Shown here piece after piece: positions 22,201 through 34,779 of a stretch of DNA of 64,000 nucleotides. This DNA is from Zasmidium citrigriseum (taxonomy: Eukaryota; Ascomycota; Dothideomycetes; Mycosphaerellales; Mycosphaerellaceae). The stretch spans positions 496,001-560,000 of the forward strand of contig NHNW01000017.1 in NCBI GenBank assembly GCA_002786025.1, read 5' to 3'. The notes under the pieces were generated by a model. That model was not told the origin of the DNA. It did not search any database and saw only the letters and a program-made list of their open reading frames with translations. The translations under genes were made by a program, and so were the position numbers. The first letter of the stretch is position 1. Every line of letters begins with the position of its first letter.

Positions 22201-23124
22201 ATACTACTACTACTATTACTAGAGTAACGACTCTAGTAGTTATAAGAGGGTATTTTAGCGTCGTCCGAGCTAGAAGTCGACCGTCTATTAGTTAAGACGG
22301 CTACTATAAACCTACGAAACTAGCGAATATTATAGAGCTAGTCCTAAGACTAGAGCTAGAGCTAGAGCTAACTATAGGCGTAGAGGTAGGTATAGGCTAG
22401 TAGAGGTAATTAAGGCGATTAGGGACTAGGTAGAGGTTAGCTAAGGAGAGGAACTAGGAGTCGAAGCGGTAGTAGGCTAAGGGCTAATACGTCTAGTAGA
22501 GAAGGTACCTAGTTATAGGCCGATCCGTCTAGTAATACTAGTACCCTATAGTAGTTTAGTAGTATAGATACTATATTAGTAGGGTCGTCGAATACTACTA
22601 GTTATACCTATAAGGTATCTACTAAGCCTCGTAGACGTTTACTAACCTACTAGCGATTCTTTTCTTCGAACGTAATACCGTAAGACTACGAGGCGATTTA
22701 AAACGTAAATCGCGCTAAATAGCTACTTAATTAAGAGATATATTATACTCGTAGTAATCGTACTATTAAGTAGACTACTAAAGCGGCTAAGATAGGTCTC
22801 TTCTCGTCCGTACTAGGAAGTCGTATAAGTAGTATAGGTAGTCGTTATAAGAGATAGTAGAATAGCTAGTAAGTAGGCTTTAGGTAGAGGTCTCGTTAAA
22901 GGGTTAATATATTCTTCCTTACTAATAGCTAGGGGCTATTATTAATAACTTTAATAATAGAATATAAAAGTAAGGCGGTATTAGGAAGCTAGTAAGGTAC
23001 TAGCCTAGCTACCTACGTAGATAGTACGAAATCTAGGCGTAGATATTATTACGGCTTATACCTTCCTAAACTTTCCTAGCTTTAGACTTTTTAAAACACC
23101 TATACTATCTAGCTACCTTATTAT

Positions 23125-23199
23125 TTTAGACTTCGTTATACGCTAAATTATCGTCTACGTAGGCGTATACTTATAGATACGCGTATAACGAAATCTAAA
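23125..23199. repeat. Inverted repeat, 19-bp arms, motif GCGTATAACGAA
   Basis: Arms 23,125-23,143 and 23,181-23,199 pair at 18 of 19 positions around a 37-bp loop. The arm motif GCGTATAACGAAGT recurs as direct copies at 33,167 and 40,774 and a degenerate copy at about 40,793, all in base-element DNA and none in the three retrotransposons as far as I can see. Confidence 0.6.
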
Positions 23200-23258
23200 T
23201 TATATACTAAACTATAGCTACTCTACTACGAGCCGAACCTTTAGTCGACTTTATCTTA

Positions 23259-23379
23259 TTAGATCTATTAGATCTATTAGATCTATCTATATCTAGCCGC
23301 TCTATATCGAATCTATCGCTATCGCGTCTATTACCGTATCGAATTAAGTACTATCGCGTCTATTATCGTATCGAATTAA
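23259..23379. repeat. Short tandem repeats
   Basis: TTAGATCTAT is repeated three times near 23,259-23,288, and a 29-bp unit (starting CTATCGCGTCTATTA) occurs at 23,319-23,347 and 23,351-23,379 with one C/T difference. Confidence 0.7.
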
Positions 23380-24350
23380 ACCTAAGTATACCTATACCTC
23401 TATTAAGCCTATTACCTTCGAGGCCGCTAAATCTACCCTATTATAGAAGAGGAGGTTTACGTAAGGAGATAAGGACTACGCTAGAAGCGTAAAGTCGATC
23501 TCTATACTTATCGCCCTAGGCTAGCCTAGAGAAATATATATAGTACTACTACCTATTATTACTAGGTCGTACTAAAGTACTACTAAAGTAAGTAGATAGG
23601 CGGAACGGAGGCCTTATATATAGACGAGGGATATAGGGATCTAAAGTTTAGTATAAGACCCTCTTCTCTACTAGATAGGTTATTAAAACTAGCTAAAGCT
23701 AGTCGAAACCGCCTTTTACTACGACTAATCTAATAACCGAAGTTAATAACTAAAGCTAGATAGTATAGATTATTAGTACGCTATAGAAGGAGACGTTTAA
23801 TAATATTCTTATAAGTAGGCGAACCTATAAGTAAGTAAAGTACTAACCGCTACTACTAAGACTATTAATTCTATAAGTAGACTAATACCCTATAGGGGAC
23901 CTTCGAGCTATATAGTAATATAGAGGCATAAAAGGGCTAAGGAATATATAGCGCTAGTTATCGATAACTAGAGCTACTCGAGACCGAAGCCTTAAGATAG
24001 TCTAATCTTACGAGCCTTAGGTATCTTAAGGGATAAGCCTAAGAGTTAGAACTTTAGAACTAATAGTATTAGATAACGACTAATATATAACGCCTCTTTT
24101 ATAGCCGAGTAAGACCGTATAGTAAAAGAGAAGCCTAAGAGCCTACTAGGAGTACGCTTTAAGGATAAGGTAGAGGCTAGAGTAGCGTAAACGTATTACT
24201 ATCGAAGCCGCTAAAGCTAACACCTATAAAAGCTAATAACTACTATTAAGATCGTCGTAGGACTATAGCCTATTAACGACTTAATAGACTTAGATAAACC
24301 TTTTAAGGAAGATAATAACTTATTGTAGTTAGCGCGCTCTACTATAGGAT

Positions 24351-24577
24351 AGAATCTTATCGATTCTAGTAAGGATAGAGAGGGTATATTTAACCGTAGC
24401 CTAGCGGTAGTAAACCTAGTAAGAAAGAGATAGTAATACTATCGTAGTTAGTACGTTACCGCCTAGTAGAATCTTATCGATTCTAATAGAGGACAAAGGA
24501 TATATTACGCCGTAGCTAGTAGCCTCGTTTAACGTCGTGTAGCTCGATAGCCTAGTTTTACGTCGCGTAGCTCGATA
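24351..24577. repeat. Dispersed short direct repeats
   Basis: AGAATCTTATCGATTCTA occurs at 24,351-24,368 and 24,469-24,486, and GTAGCTCGATAG occurs twice close to 24,540 and 24,567. Confidence 0.6.
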
Positions 24578-25269
24578 GAAGAGATAGGCTACTCTAGTAT
24601 ACTACCTAGTTTAACGTTATAGAGCTAGACGAGATAGGCCGCTAAGAGTACTCTATTATTTAGTAAAGTAGACGTAAGCTAGCCTATAGCTCGGTTTTTA
24701 TCGTAAGCTAGACCGCTTAGTTTAACGTCGTTAAAGTAGGACGGATCTCTTCGTAAGCCTCTAGTTACTACTACTACGCCTAACTTCTATATAATATACT
24801 ATTATAGGCTTATAGTAGTAGATCGTAGAGGTATAGAGGTAGATAAAAGGAAGAAGAAGGAAGAGCGCGAGCGACAAAGTTTTAATCTCGCGTAGGTAGT
24901 AGCGCGATATAATATTAGCGCTAGCGAGGTAAGGTAAGGTAAGGCATTTAATAGATAATATTAGAGTAAATAGCGATAATAGCCGGAGTTTATAGAGTTT
25001 AGACTTCGCTATTTAAGGTAGCTAAGAGGTAGTACTTTAAGGGGTACTAGAAGGTAACGAAAGGAGGATTAAAGGTAGCGTTAACGATAAGGAAAGACTA
25101 GTAGACTAGTAGACTAGAAGACTAGAGGACTAGACTAGGCGAGGAGACTAGACTCGGCGAAGAGACGAGTAGCGATCCGTTTAATATATCTACTCGTACT
25201 TAACCCTATTATATATATACTAGGCGTACTTAGCTATCTAAAACCTCTTAATATTCTTATACGTATACT

Positions 25270-25274
25270 ACGAG
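25270..25274. repeat. E2 target-site duplication, left (ACGAG)
   Basis: ACGAG precedes the left LTR of E2 and is repeated right after its right LTR at 32,198-32,202. Confidence 0.88.
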
Positions 25275-25416
25275 TATTATAATCTAGTACCCTAGCCTAA
25301 GGTAGCCCTTATCGATAAGAGCTTAGATATCTTCGCTTTATACCTAGAACCTCTTTCGTAGACGTCTAACAATACGTCTTTACGCCTATATACTATAAAT
25401 CTATCGCCCTATAACA
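25275..25416 (+). repeat. E2 5' LTR
   Basis: 142 bp; differs from the 3' LTR at 5 positions by eye, all transitions, including one adjacent CG/TA pair. Confidence 0.9.
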
Positions 25417-25699
25417 GTTTATTAGACTAATATATCTACGACTTACTTTACTAACCTACGAGAAGTAGAATATCTATCTTATAGTACTAGGAACTTACCG
25501 TTTATAGTATTTAAATCGTTTATAGCGTTTTATCTTAAGTCGCGATTAGCTATCGCCCCTTTATCTTAATAAGTTAATAGAGTATTTAATAATCGCTCGT
25601 TACGTCTATCTTATTATTCGATACTTTAGTAATTATCGACTAGCTATAGTTACAACTTATATTATAGACTCCTTTATAGTAAACGTAGCTAATACCTAA

Positions 25700-27800
25700 T
25701 TAGATCGAGAAAATTAATTGTTAACTTATAGCTAAGAAGCTCGAAATCGCGAAGAAGAAGTTATAAGAGGCTCTTCTATAGTAGAAGTCTTCTAATACCC
25801 TTAGACGTTACTCCGAACGAACCGATATTTAGTACGCCGATATCGAAGACGTTAACGTAATTACTATACCTCTAAAGCCTACTAAGCGACCTCTACCTCT
25901 TACGATTATTAAGTAGAGATAAGAGATAGAAGCTCGTAAGCGTTAAGAGGCCTACCGTAAGGCCTAAGAGTAGGAGTAGATTAATAAAGTAGTAGTAGCT
26001 ATAGCGGCTACTAGTAATAGCGGCTAGGTTATAGACGAGAGCTAGACTTAAGGACGTTAAGATATCCCTAGCTAGTTCCCTTCTAAATAGTAGTTTAAAT
26101 ATAAGGACACTATAATTAAGGACGAAGCCGAAGAGGATCTAGATTAAGATAAGATCGACCTTAATATTTTCTTCTCTTAACTACCCTATACGACTAATAG
26201 TACTACTATCGATAACTTCGATCTAGAGTAGTTTATAGCTCGAGACGAGAAGTTACTCTATAATAACGTTAACTACTACCTATATACCTAGTTTAAGAGC
26301 CTTATATACCTTTACTATCGCTACTAGATAGCTAAGAACGATATTATCGGATAGATAAAGAAAGTAGCTACTTAGTAGTAGAAGTATACTAACCTTAAGA
26401 AGACCTATAGTAAGAGAGCTAAGAACGCTAACTTAGTCGAACGTACTACCTACGAAGGCCTAAAAGCGAGAGCTAACTAGCGTATCTAAGAGGCTAATAC
26501 GGCTACTAAAGAAGCTAATACTAGAGTTAAAGACTTAGAAGCCTAAGTTCTTACCTTATAATAAGACCTCTAATAAGTAGACGACGACGTAGAATAGAAA
26601 GACTATAATATTAATAAGTTATAAGCTAAGCTCGCTAACTTCCTCGCCTAGTATAGTATCGACCTAAACGATAATAGTAACGACCCTAATAGCGACGACG
26701 ACTTAATACTAGTTACCCCTACTTCTAAGAAGTCTAATAACCTACCTCTAGTTCTACTACGTACCCGTAGGATTCTATTAGAATCTCTACCTCTACTAGC
26801 TTACTAACGTAGAGTTACCGTCGAGCCTAGTACGAACCCTTACGCTAGTACTATACCTACTAACGCTACTAACGCCTCGCGTTTCTACTAAGAGAAGAAC
26901 ACTCGCTAGCCTAATCCTCCTATCTTTAAGGGCGATCGTAAGGAGTACCTTTACTAGAAAGATAAGGCTAAGAGTAAGATCTTCGCTTCCTTTAATAAAG
27001 ACGCTACGTACGAGATCTTCGACTATATCTATACTCGTACTAAAGGCGAGCTATAGTAAGTTATCGACTTAAATACTCGCTAATCTAGTTCCTAGTCCTT
27101 ACTTAAAGATATATAGTAAGAGCTTAATTCTCTATATAGGCCTAAGGATAAATAATATAGAGCTAAGGCGGAATTATAGACCTACTTTTAGAAGAAAGAC
27201 TAGCCCTTCTCTAAATTTATTATTACTTACTATACTCTTATACTTAAGGCTAAGGAGAAACTAAATACCTATAAGCTCTAGAACTACCTTAATAACGGAT
27301 ACAAGAAAGCCTTAATTCTATATTATACTAGATCTTTCTTAGACTTTATCGAAGAAGCTCGTAACTAGGAGGACGCCTAGAAGACTATTAATAACTTTAG
27401 TTATTAGAGAAGCGCCGCCGCTAGTACTAATACTAGCGCTAGATAGGGCGGTCGTAGTAGAGCTCGTAGAGGCTAGAGAGGCCGTAGAGGTTCTACTAAT
27501 ACTAATACTAGCGGCTCTCGTAGAGCTATTAAGCGCGTCCTACTATTAAAATATAAGGGTATCCTTAAACTTTAAAGTTACCGAAGATATTAAAGAGAAG
27601 CTTATCCGTAAGAACTAATACTTCTACTACTACGAGGTCGGATATAATACTAATAGCGATTAATACCTACTTAACTCCGAAGCTAGAGGTCGCTTTATTT
27701 TTAGTCCTATATAGAAGGAGACTCTAATTAAAGAGTATAACCGTACTATAGAACTCTTCTAAATAAGCGTAGCTACCTACTAGCTAGAGGAAGGCGACCC
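25700..27800 (+). pseudogene. E2 gag relic
   Basis: Plus-strand frame readable through TAG/TAA. A helical, charged N-terminal part is followed near 26,900 by a retrotransposon-gag-like segment (PPIFKGDRKEYLYQ) and, near 27,440-27,520, an Arg/Gly-rich basic segment (GRSRARRGQRGRRG). A Cys/His zinc knuckle cannot be seen, as expected because TGY and CAY codons are removed by RIP. Confidence 0.6.
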
Positions 27801-28019
27801 TATCTATATAATTACGAATAGAGAGTAGGGAAATACTAAGCCTTAGGACTAAGTCGCGAACCTAAGGCGGACGGAATAGATATTAGAGGGACGGATAAGA
27901 AAGAAGAACTATTACTAAACGCTACTAGCGTAGGGCTTAGTTATATATTAACGGTTATCGAACCTCGATATAGTAAATACCTTATATACTTAGTAAAAGT
28001 CTTAGCGTCTTAATCGATC

Positions 28020-31000
28020 CTTAGAGTACGTATACTTATCGATAGTAGCGCTTCTTCTTAATTTATCTATTCGAATTTCATTCGCGTATATAATATTACT
28101 ACCTTTAACTTATTATAACTAAAACGCCTACGCCTTACTAACGGCTAGTATACTAGCCTTACTAAAGTAGTACTTATTACTATTACTATCGGAAATTACA
28201 TAGATTAAGATACGTACTACGTTATAGACCTAGATTAATACGACCTCGTCTTAGGAATCTCCTAGCTTAAACATTACGACCCCTAGATCTTATAGAGAAA
28301 CTAAACTATTAACTTTAACTCTAAATAATACTATACTTAGTATAACTATAGATCCCTACCCTATATAGTCGTAGTAGACTCTAACGAATAGAGTAAAGTA
28401 TATAGTACTAAACTAAAACCTACCGAAGATATAGCTATAGTTAGCGTAGACGTATTCGTCTAACTAGTAAAGAAGTAAGATTACGAGCTTTTCGTCCTAT
28501 AGCTAGACGACGCCGAGGACGCTAAACTATTACTCGCTATAAGCGAGATACTCGTATCTATAACCCCTAAGAACTACGACGAGTTCCTCGTAGTAATATT
28601 ACTAGAAGACTATAATAAGTTTATAAACTCTAGTATAGCTACTAACCTAAAGACTAAACTACCTCCTAAGTATTACGAATAGACTTATATATTTAAATAT
28701 AAGTCCGAGTTTAAGCTTCTACGTTATAATTACTAGATAGACTATACGATTAACCTAAAGGATAGAACTTAACCTAAGTACTAAAAGGGATATCCTATAA
28801 ACGCTAATTAACTAGCTATAGTAAAGAAGTATATCGATAAGGAACTACTAAAAGGTACTATCGAAAAGTTAAACTCTTTATACGTATCCTCTATCCTCCT
28901 TATTCGCAAACCTAGAGGAGGCCTATAGTTCTATATAGACTATCGTACTCTTAATACTATTACTATTAAGGACTAGTATCCGATTCCCTTAATTCGCGAG
29001 ACTCTCGACCGCCTTTATAAAGCCTAATAGTTTATAAAACTAGATATCGTAGCTACTTTTAATAATATACGTCTAAGGAAAGGAGACGAATAGATAACTA
29101 CCTTTATTATACGCTACGGACTATACTAATATAAGGTCCTACCTTTTAGCCTCTATAACGGGCCTAGTACCTTCTAGCGGTATATTAATACTGTACTCCG
29201 AGAATTCCTTAACGAATTTATAACTATCTACCTAGATAACGTACTTATCTACTTATCTAGTAGTCTAGAAGAATACTAAGAGTATATTAAGAAAGTACTA
29301 TTAAAGCTCTTAGAAGCTAGACTACTAGTCGATATCGATAAGAGCGAATTCTACGTAAAACGAGTTAAATACCTCGGCCTTATTATTACTACTAAGGGTA
29401 TTAAAATAGACCCTACTAAGATAGATACTATTAAGTATTAGTAGCGTCCCTAGAACGTAAAGGACGTACTAGCGTTCCTCGGATTTACTAGATTCTATAG
29501 AAGATTTATCTATAGGTTTTTACGTATTACTAAACCGTTAACTATAATAATAAGGAAAGACTTCTAATAGTACTAGAGCGATAAATATAAAGCGGTATTC
29601 GAAGATCTAAAAGCAAAGTTTATAGAGGCACCTATCCTTACTTACTATATCCCTAGCGACGAGATATAGGTAGAAACTAACTTATCTAACTAGGTATCTA
29701 CTAGTATACTATCTTAGATACGGTAGGGTAAGCTCGTTCCTATTATATACTTCTCTAAGAAGATAACGCCCTAGGAGATTAACTACGATATCTATAATAA
29801 AGAACTATTAGCTATCGTAAAATCCTTCGAGGAATAGGAGCTAGAGTTAATAATAAACGAAGTAAAGGTAGTTATAGACTATAAGAACCTTAAGTACTTT
29901 ATAACGACGAAGAAGCTTAATAGACGTTAAGTAAGATAGGCCGAGTTCCTATTACAATTTAACTTTAAGATTACGTACTAGCTAGGGAAGTAGGGAACTA
30001 AGCCTAATAGCTTAATAAGACGATCTTAAGACTTACCTTTAATAGTCGATAATCCTCGACTATAATACTAATACTAAACTATTCTAAAGCTAGATAACCT
30101 TAATCTATACTCGCTTATTATATCGGATATCGACGGCGCTAAGGATATTACTACGAATAAGGAGGGGGGTTAAAACCCCGAGTAAACTAAAGAAGATATA
30201 TAGAGGGCTATTAACGAGTTATTTTAAGAAGCTTACGACTAAGATAATACCTATAAACTAGTTTAAGAACTAAATAAAGATATTACGAAAGGCTCCCTAA
30301 CTAGTAGTTTCTAGAAGAAGTATAAAGTCGAACTCTTCGATACTACCGTTTAAGACGGACGCTTAGTAGTAAATAGTAGGTTATATATACCCTTATATAA
30401 GAACCTACGTATACGGATTATTTAGAGGTTTTATAACTCTCTAGTAGCGGGCTACTAAGGAATAGCTCGTACCTTCGAACTTATCTAACGTTAAGGTCTC
30501 TACTAGCTAAAGATATCTATAGAAGTCGTATAATTTATATATAACTATCGCGAATACTAACGCGCGGTTACTTTAAGACTTTAGAAGTAAGGAACGCTTA
30601 CGCTACTACCTACTCTAGAATAGCTATAGTATTATATTACCGCTAACTTTATTATAGAGCTCCTACTATCGAGGTCTAAACTATATAATAAGGAGTACCG
30701 TTATATACTTACAATTACGGATATCCTTACTAAATAGGTACGCTTTATCTCTACTAACTACCTCGAGGCCGAGTATACTACCCTACTATTCCTCTATTAC
30801 GTATTTCTACTATACGGACTACTAAGTATTATAACCTCCGATCGAGGATCTTAATTCGTTAGTATCTTCTTCCGCCGTCTCTACGTACTACTTTAAATTA
30901 ACTAGAATATCTCGTCCGCCTTCTACCCTAAGACGGATAGATAGTCGAAGCGTACGAACTAAATACTTAAGTAGTATCTCTAAGTCTTTACCTCGTACTA

Positions 31001-31740
31001 GTAAGATAACTAGATAGACTAGCTACTAATCGTAGAATTCGCTCTTAATAACTATAAATCGGTAGCGACTAGAATAACTCCGTTCTTTACTAACTATAGA
31101 CGGTATCCTCGAATAGATCTATACTCTAATATCCTATACCTATAGGTTACTAACCGTAGTCTACCTAACCTCGAGAAAGCTAACGACTATATCGCCTATA
31201 TAAAAGGTATACTTAACTACTTACGAGTATAGTATAGTCTTACTAAATAATAGTAAGCTAAATAGTCTAATAAATACCGCTTACTAGCCGCCGCCTACTA
31301 AGTTAGAGACCTCGTATAGCTCGATACCCGCTATATTAGAACTACCTAATCGACTAAGAAACTCGACTATAAGTTCCTTAGCCCCTTTAAGATACTCGTA
31401 GTAGTAGAGCGCTAGTTATACCGCCTCGAGCTACTACTAACTATAACAAACTACGTAGTTATTTATACTTTACTACTCCGTAAGTATACTAATCTACTAC
31501 TACTAGAAGGTTAGCGGCTACTACTACCTCTACTAGTAGTTACTAATAGAGATAGAGAGGAAGAGACTAAATAGGAAGTTAACTAAATCCTCGACTTAAG
31601 GAAGAAATATAATAAGGTATACTATATAGTACGATAGAAGGATAGATTAGAAAGTAAGGAGCTATAGACCGACTTCTTACCTAGTAGCGAAGAGCTTATA
31701 GCGGAGTTCTATTACTAATACCCGAACAAACCTAGGCTAC
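28020..31740 (+). pseudogene. E2 pol relic: protease, RT, RNase H, integrase, chromodomain
   Basis: Protease LIDSSASSQFI near 28,040. RT shows FYVDYRTLNTITIKDQYPIP, then YKVLPFSLYNGPSTFQRYIN and IYLDNVLIYLSS, where the catalytic YLDD is read as YLDN (GAC to AAC, a G-to-A change). RNase H shows YDIYNKELLAIVKSFEE. Integrase shows ITSDRGSQFVSIFFRRL and ALNNYKS...TPFF. The C-terminal chromodomain-like segment starts VNQILDLRKKYNKVYYIVRQ. Domain order is that of Ty3/gypsy chromoviruses. Confidence 0.85.
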
Positions 31741-32055
31741 GCGCTACTAACGACTTATTACTAGTATAATAGTAGTTTAGCCTATTAGTAATTTAAAACG
31801 GCTATATAAGAAGAAGTCCTTAATAGTATATAAGCGAAGGCTTATCCGCTAGTACTTACGATACTAGATATACCTTAATACCCTTAGTAGAAAAGGTAGA
31901 GCGAGCGGCTAAAGCCGGAATATCTTAAGGAGCCTAACGGTTATATACTAGTACTATTAGTAATAGACCGATTAATAGAGCTCCGTAAATAGATATAGAT
32001 ATAGATATAGATATTAATAGGCTCGTCGGAGCTCGCTCTATAGAGAGGAGAGTAC

Positions 32056-32197
32056 TATTATAATCTAGTACCCTAGCCTAAGGTAGCCCTTATTAATAAG
32101 GGCTTAGATATCTTCGCTTTATACCTAGAACCTCTTTCGTAGACGTCTAATAATACGTCTTTACGCCTATATACTATAAATCTATCGCCCTATAATA
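32056..32197 (+). repeat. E2 3' LTR
   Basis: 142 bp, equal in length to the 5' copy, followed by the ACGAG duplication. Confidence 0.9.
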
Positions 32198-32202
32198 ACG
32201 AG
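32198..32202. repeat. E2 target-site duplication, right (ACGAG)
   Basis: Exact match to 25,270-25,274. Confidence 0.88.
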
Positions 32203-33195
32203 TACGTATACCTATTTTCCTTATAATAACTATACTTTAGCTAGTATACCTCTCTAGTAGATATCTCCTCGATTCGACTAACGTACGTAAGTATACGTTA
32301 ACGAGGGAGCTTAATAGTATCCTATCTATCTACCTAGTAGGTAATCGAGTAATACTAGCTAACTATTTCTAGACGGCGTAGCTCTATTAACTTCTAGCGG
32401 CTACTAGGGAGAGGGCTATTATAGCGTAGTAGTAGTAGTAGAGACGGCGGCGGCGGAGAGCTTACTAGCTACTACTACTACTATAGTAGTAGTAACGGCT
32501 CTAGATCCTAAGACTATACCTAACTACGTTCTCTATAATAGAGTTAGTAGCTATAGAATTAACTAGCCTATAACGACTTACTTAGCGGCCTTCCTCTAGC
32601 GTAGACGACCTAGCGTAGACGAGCCTATAGGACGAGTAATAATAGGCGTAGGCGTAGATAACGACTTAGGCTCTTCTTTACTAATAGTAGCTACGATAGT
32701 AGGCGAGGTAGCGCGAGATATAGCGGCGGTTCTATACTAGTTAGATTAGATTAATTTAGCTTAGCCGCTAGGTAGGATTAGACTTATAAGATACTATCTA
32801 TAGTATAGTTAGTTATCGTAGATATAAACTCGCTATCTAGTAGCTTCTATATCTTATAGGCTATAACGGCGGCGGTAACGGTAGTATTCTTATTCTTAGT
32901 ACTACTATACTAGCGTAAGTAGATAGTAAGGGCGGAGGCGACGACGATAGTAAGTAGTATAATAATAGTAGTAGTAATAACTATATTACTATAACGGGAA
33001 GAAAGGAAAGAAGATAAGAGGGCGAATATATATACTTTTAAAGAACCGCTACTATTATAAGGACTACTATTATCGCTAAGCCTTTACTTTCGAATCTCTA
33101 AACTTCTACTTACCTACCTACGAAGTCCGAATCCTTACTATTATTACTACTAATCTATCTACCCTAGCGTATAACGAAGTTAATCTACTAGCTAG
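32203..33195. other. Base sequence between E2 and E3, unassigned
   Basis: RIP-altered DNA rich in GTA/TAG-type short repeats (for example around 32,420-32,500). I could not assign a protein on either strand. It ends in a copy of the GCGTATAACGAAGT motif (33,167) directly before the E3 insertion. Confidence 0.5.
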
Positions 33196-33200
33196 CTAGT
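33196..33200. repeat. E3 target-site duplication, left (CTAGT)
   Basis: CTAGT precedes the E3 left LTR and is repeated at 40,760-40,764. Confidence 0.85.
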
Positions 33201-33431
33201 TATAAGGATAGCTTTACTCTAATAAAGTTAGTCTAAGGGATATTTTAGGCGATAAGCCTACGGAGCGCTAGCTTAGCGCCTATAGTACTTTTTATACTAT
33301 ACTTTAGATACTCTTCCTTCCTTAGTTATTAGTCTAAGTTATATCTAAGGGATACCTTTACCTATTATCGTTTCTATAGCTATCCGCTTTCGTTACGTAA
33401 CCTAGCCTATATATCTAGGTAAAGCCTAATA
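33201..33431 (+). repeat. E3 5' LTR
   Basis: 231 bp; differs from the 3' LTR at 11 positions by eye, all transitions, of which eight form four adjacent CG-to-TA replacements. Confidence 0.9.
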
Positions 33432-33507
33432 TTCTAATAACTCTATATTCGTTCGGATCTAGCTATATAGCGTAACGATAGCTATAAGACGGTAGAGAGG
33501 CGGTAAT

Positions 33508-34700
33508 ATGCCTACTCTAAACCCTAGCCCTAACCTAGACGAGTAACTCTAAGATATCGAAGAATAGCTAGAGCTCGACTAACCCTAAGATAAACTACTA
33601 CTAGTACTACCGCTTACCGCTAACAATATCTAGGCTATTATCGAAACTATACTCGCCTAGGGCTAAGTAGCCGTAGGTACTAAACGCTTACGAGCGCTAT
33701 CTAATAGCGACGACGAACCGTAGTCTTTAAGCTAGTAGGCTAATATAATAGGCCGTACCCTACTAATCTCGACTACCTACGACTCTCTTAAAGATAGCGA
33801 AGATAAGGATATACGATAGGTTCTCCCTATAGAGACGAGGATATAACTTATTATACTCGAGAGGAACCTATACTCTAGCGTACTAAAGGATTTTAGCGAG
33901 AGTAATATCGCTACTACGAAAGAGTTTATTAGATTATATAATATAGTCTTCGCTATATAACCTTATATCTACTACTTCTTACGAGAGTAATACGCCTATA
34001 CTATCTCGTATCTTAAGGGACGAGTAGCTACTAATTAGGACTCCTTTATATCGACGGAGGGACGAGAGCGGTAACGCTAGTCTATCCTACGTACCTAGCT
34101 TATAGATTAAGTTAAAGACCCTATTAATCGATTAATAGATTTCGCGATCTAGCTCTTTACGTATAAGTAAGGTATTAGCTAGCGAGTCGCTAACTTCGCT
34201 ATATATCTAGAGAATCTAGAACGAGAAGTCGATATAGAACCGTTTATAGAGAGATAGTAGTTATACCTACTTATCGCTAGTATTACCTAGGCTTTACGAA
34301 TAGAACTCCTTCGCTAGGGATCTCTTCTACTTAAGAGGGTAGAACTCCTCCTACTCCTCTCTCGTCTTAAAGGAATACTCTACTAACCTTCGTAAGATAA
34401 GGATAAAGATAAGGATAAGAAGCTAAACCCTAAGGGTAATATAGGCGGTTTAGGGAATAGACCTCCTTAGCGCTAAGGTAACAATCGTCTATAGTTTACT
34501 CTATAACTAAATAATAGACCCTAGTAAGGAGCTAGCGCTTCGAACGCGAACTATACGCCTATTAGGAATTAGAATTAGGATAATACCTACTTTAACTATA
34601 GTAAACTAGGCTACTAGGCTAAGGACTACTAATAGCCGAAAAAAGACTAGTCCTAGTTACTACTACCTCTATATACCTAGGACTAGAAGAACCGAAGGAG
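33508..34700 (+). pseudogene. E3 gag relic
   Basis: Begins at one of the very few ATG codons left in the compartment (MPTLNPSPNLDE, then TAG/TAA for Gln). The frame continues through acidic and charged segments to the protease. Zinc-knuckle cysteines are not visible, in keeping with RIP of TGY codons. Confidence 0.6.
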
Positions 34701-34779
34701 GAAGCTAGTAAGCCGCTAGTTTTACGCCGCGTTTACGCTAACGTCGAGCTTAGTTAAGACGACGCTACTCCTTCTATTA

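Larger units (their letters stand above)
22200..25269. other. Base sequence between helicase relic and E2, mostly unassigned
   Basis: Heavily RIP-altered DNA belonging to the base element. I cannot assign a protein. It holds short repeats described separately: a stem-loop at 23,125-23,199, a decamer triplet near 23,259-23,288, a 29-bp duplicated unit at 23,319-23,379 and repeated 13-18 mers at 24,351-24,577. Confidence 0.5.
25275..32197 (+). mobile_element. LTR retrotransposon E2, Ty3/gypsy chromovirus-type
   Basis: 6,923 bp with two 142-bp LTRs (TGTTATA...TATAACA as the unmutated ends), flanked by ACGAG. All coding homology is on the plus strand: gag-like 25,700-27,800, aspartic protease LIDSSASSQF near 28,040 (DSG altered to DSS by G-to-A), RT 28,900-29,600, RNase H 29,640-30,000, integrase about 30,350-31,350 and a chromodomain-like tail at 31,565-31,735. 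A purine tract (gagaggagag) lies just before the right LTR. Saturated with RIP; nothing translatable remains. Confidence 0.9.
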
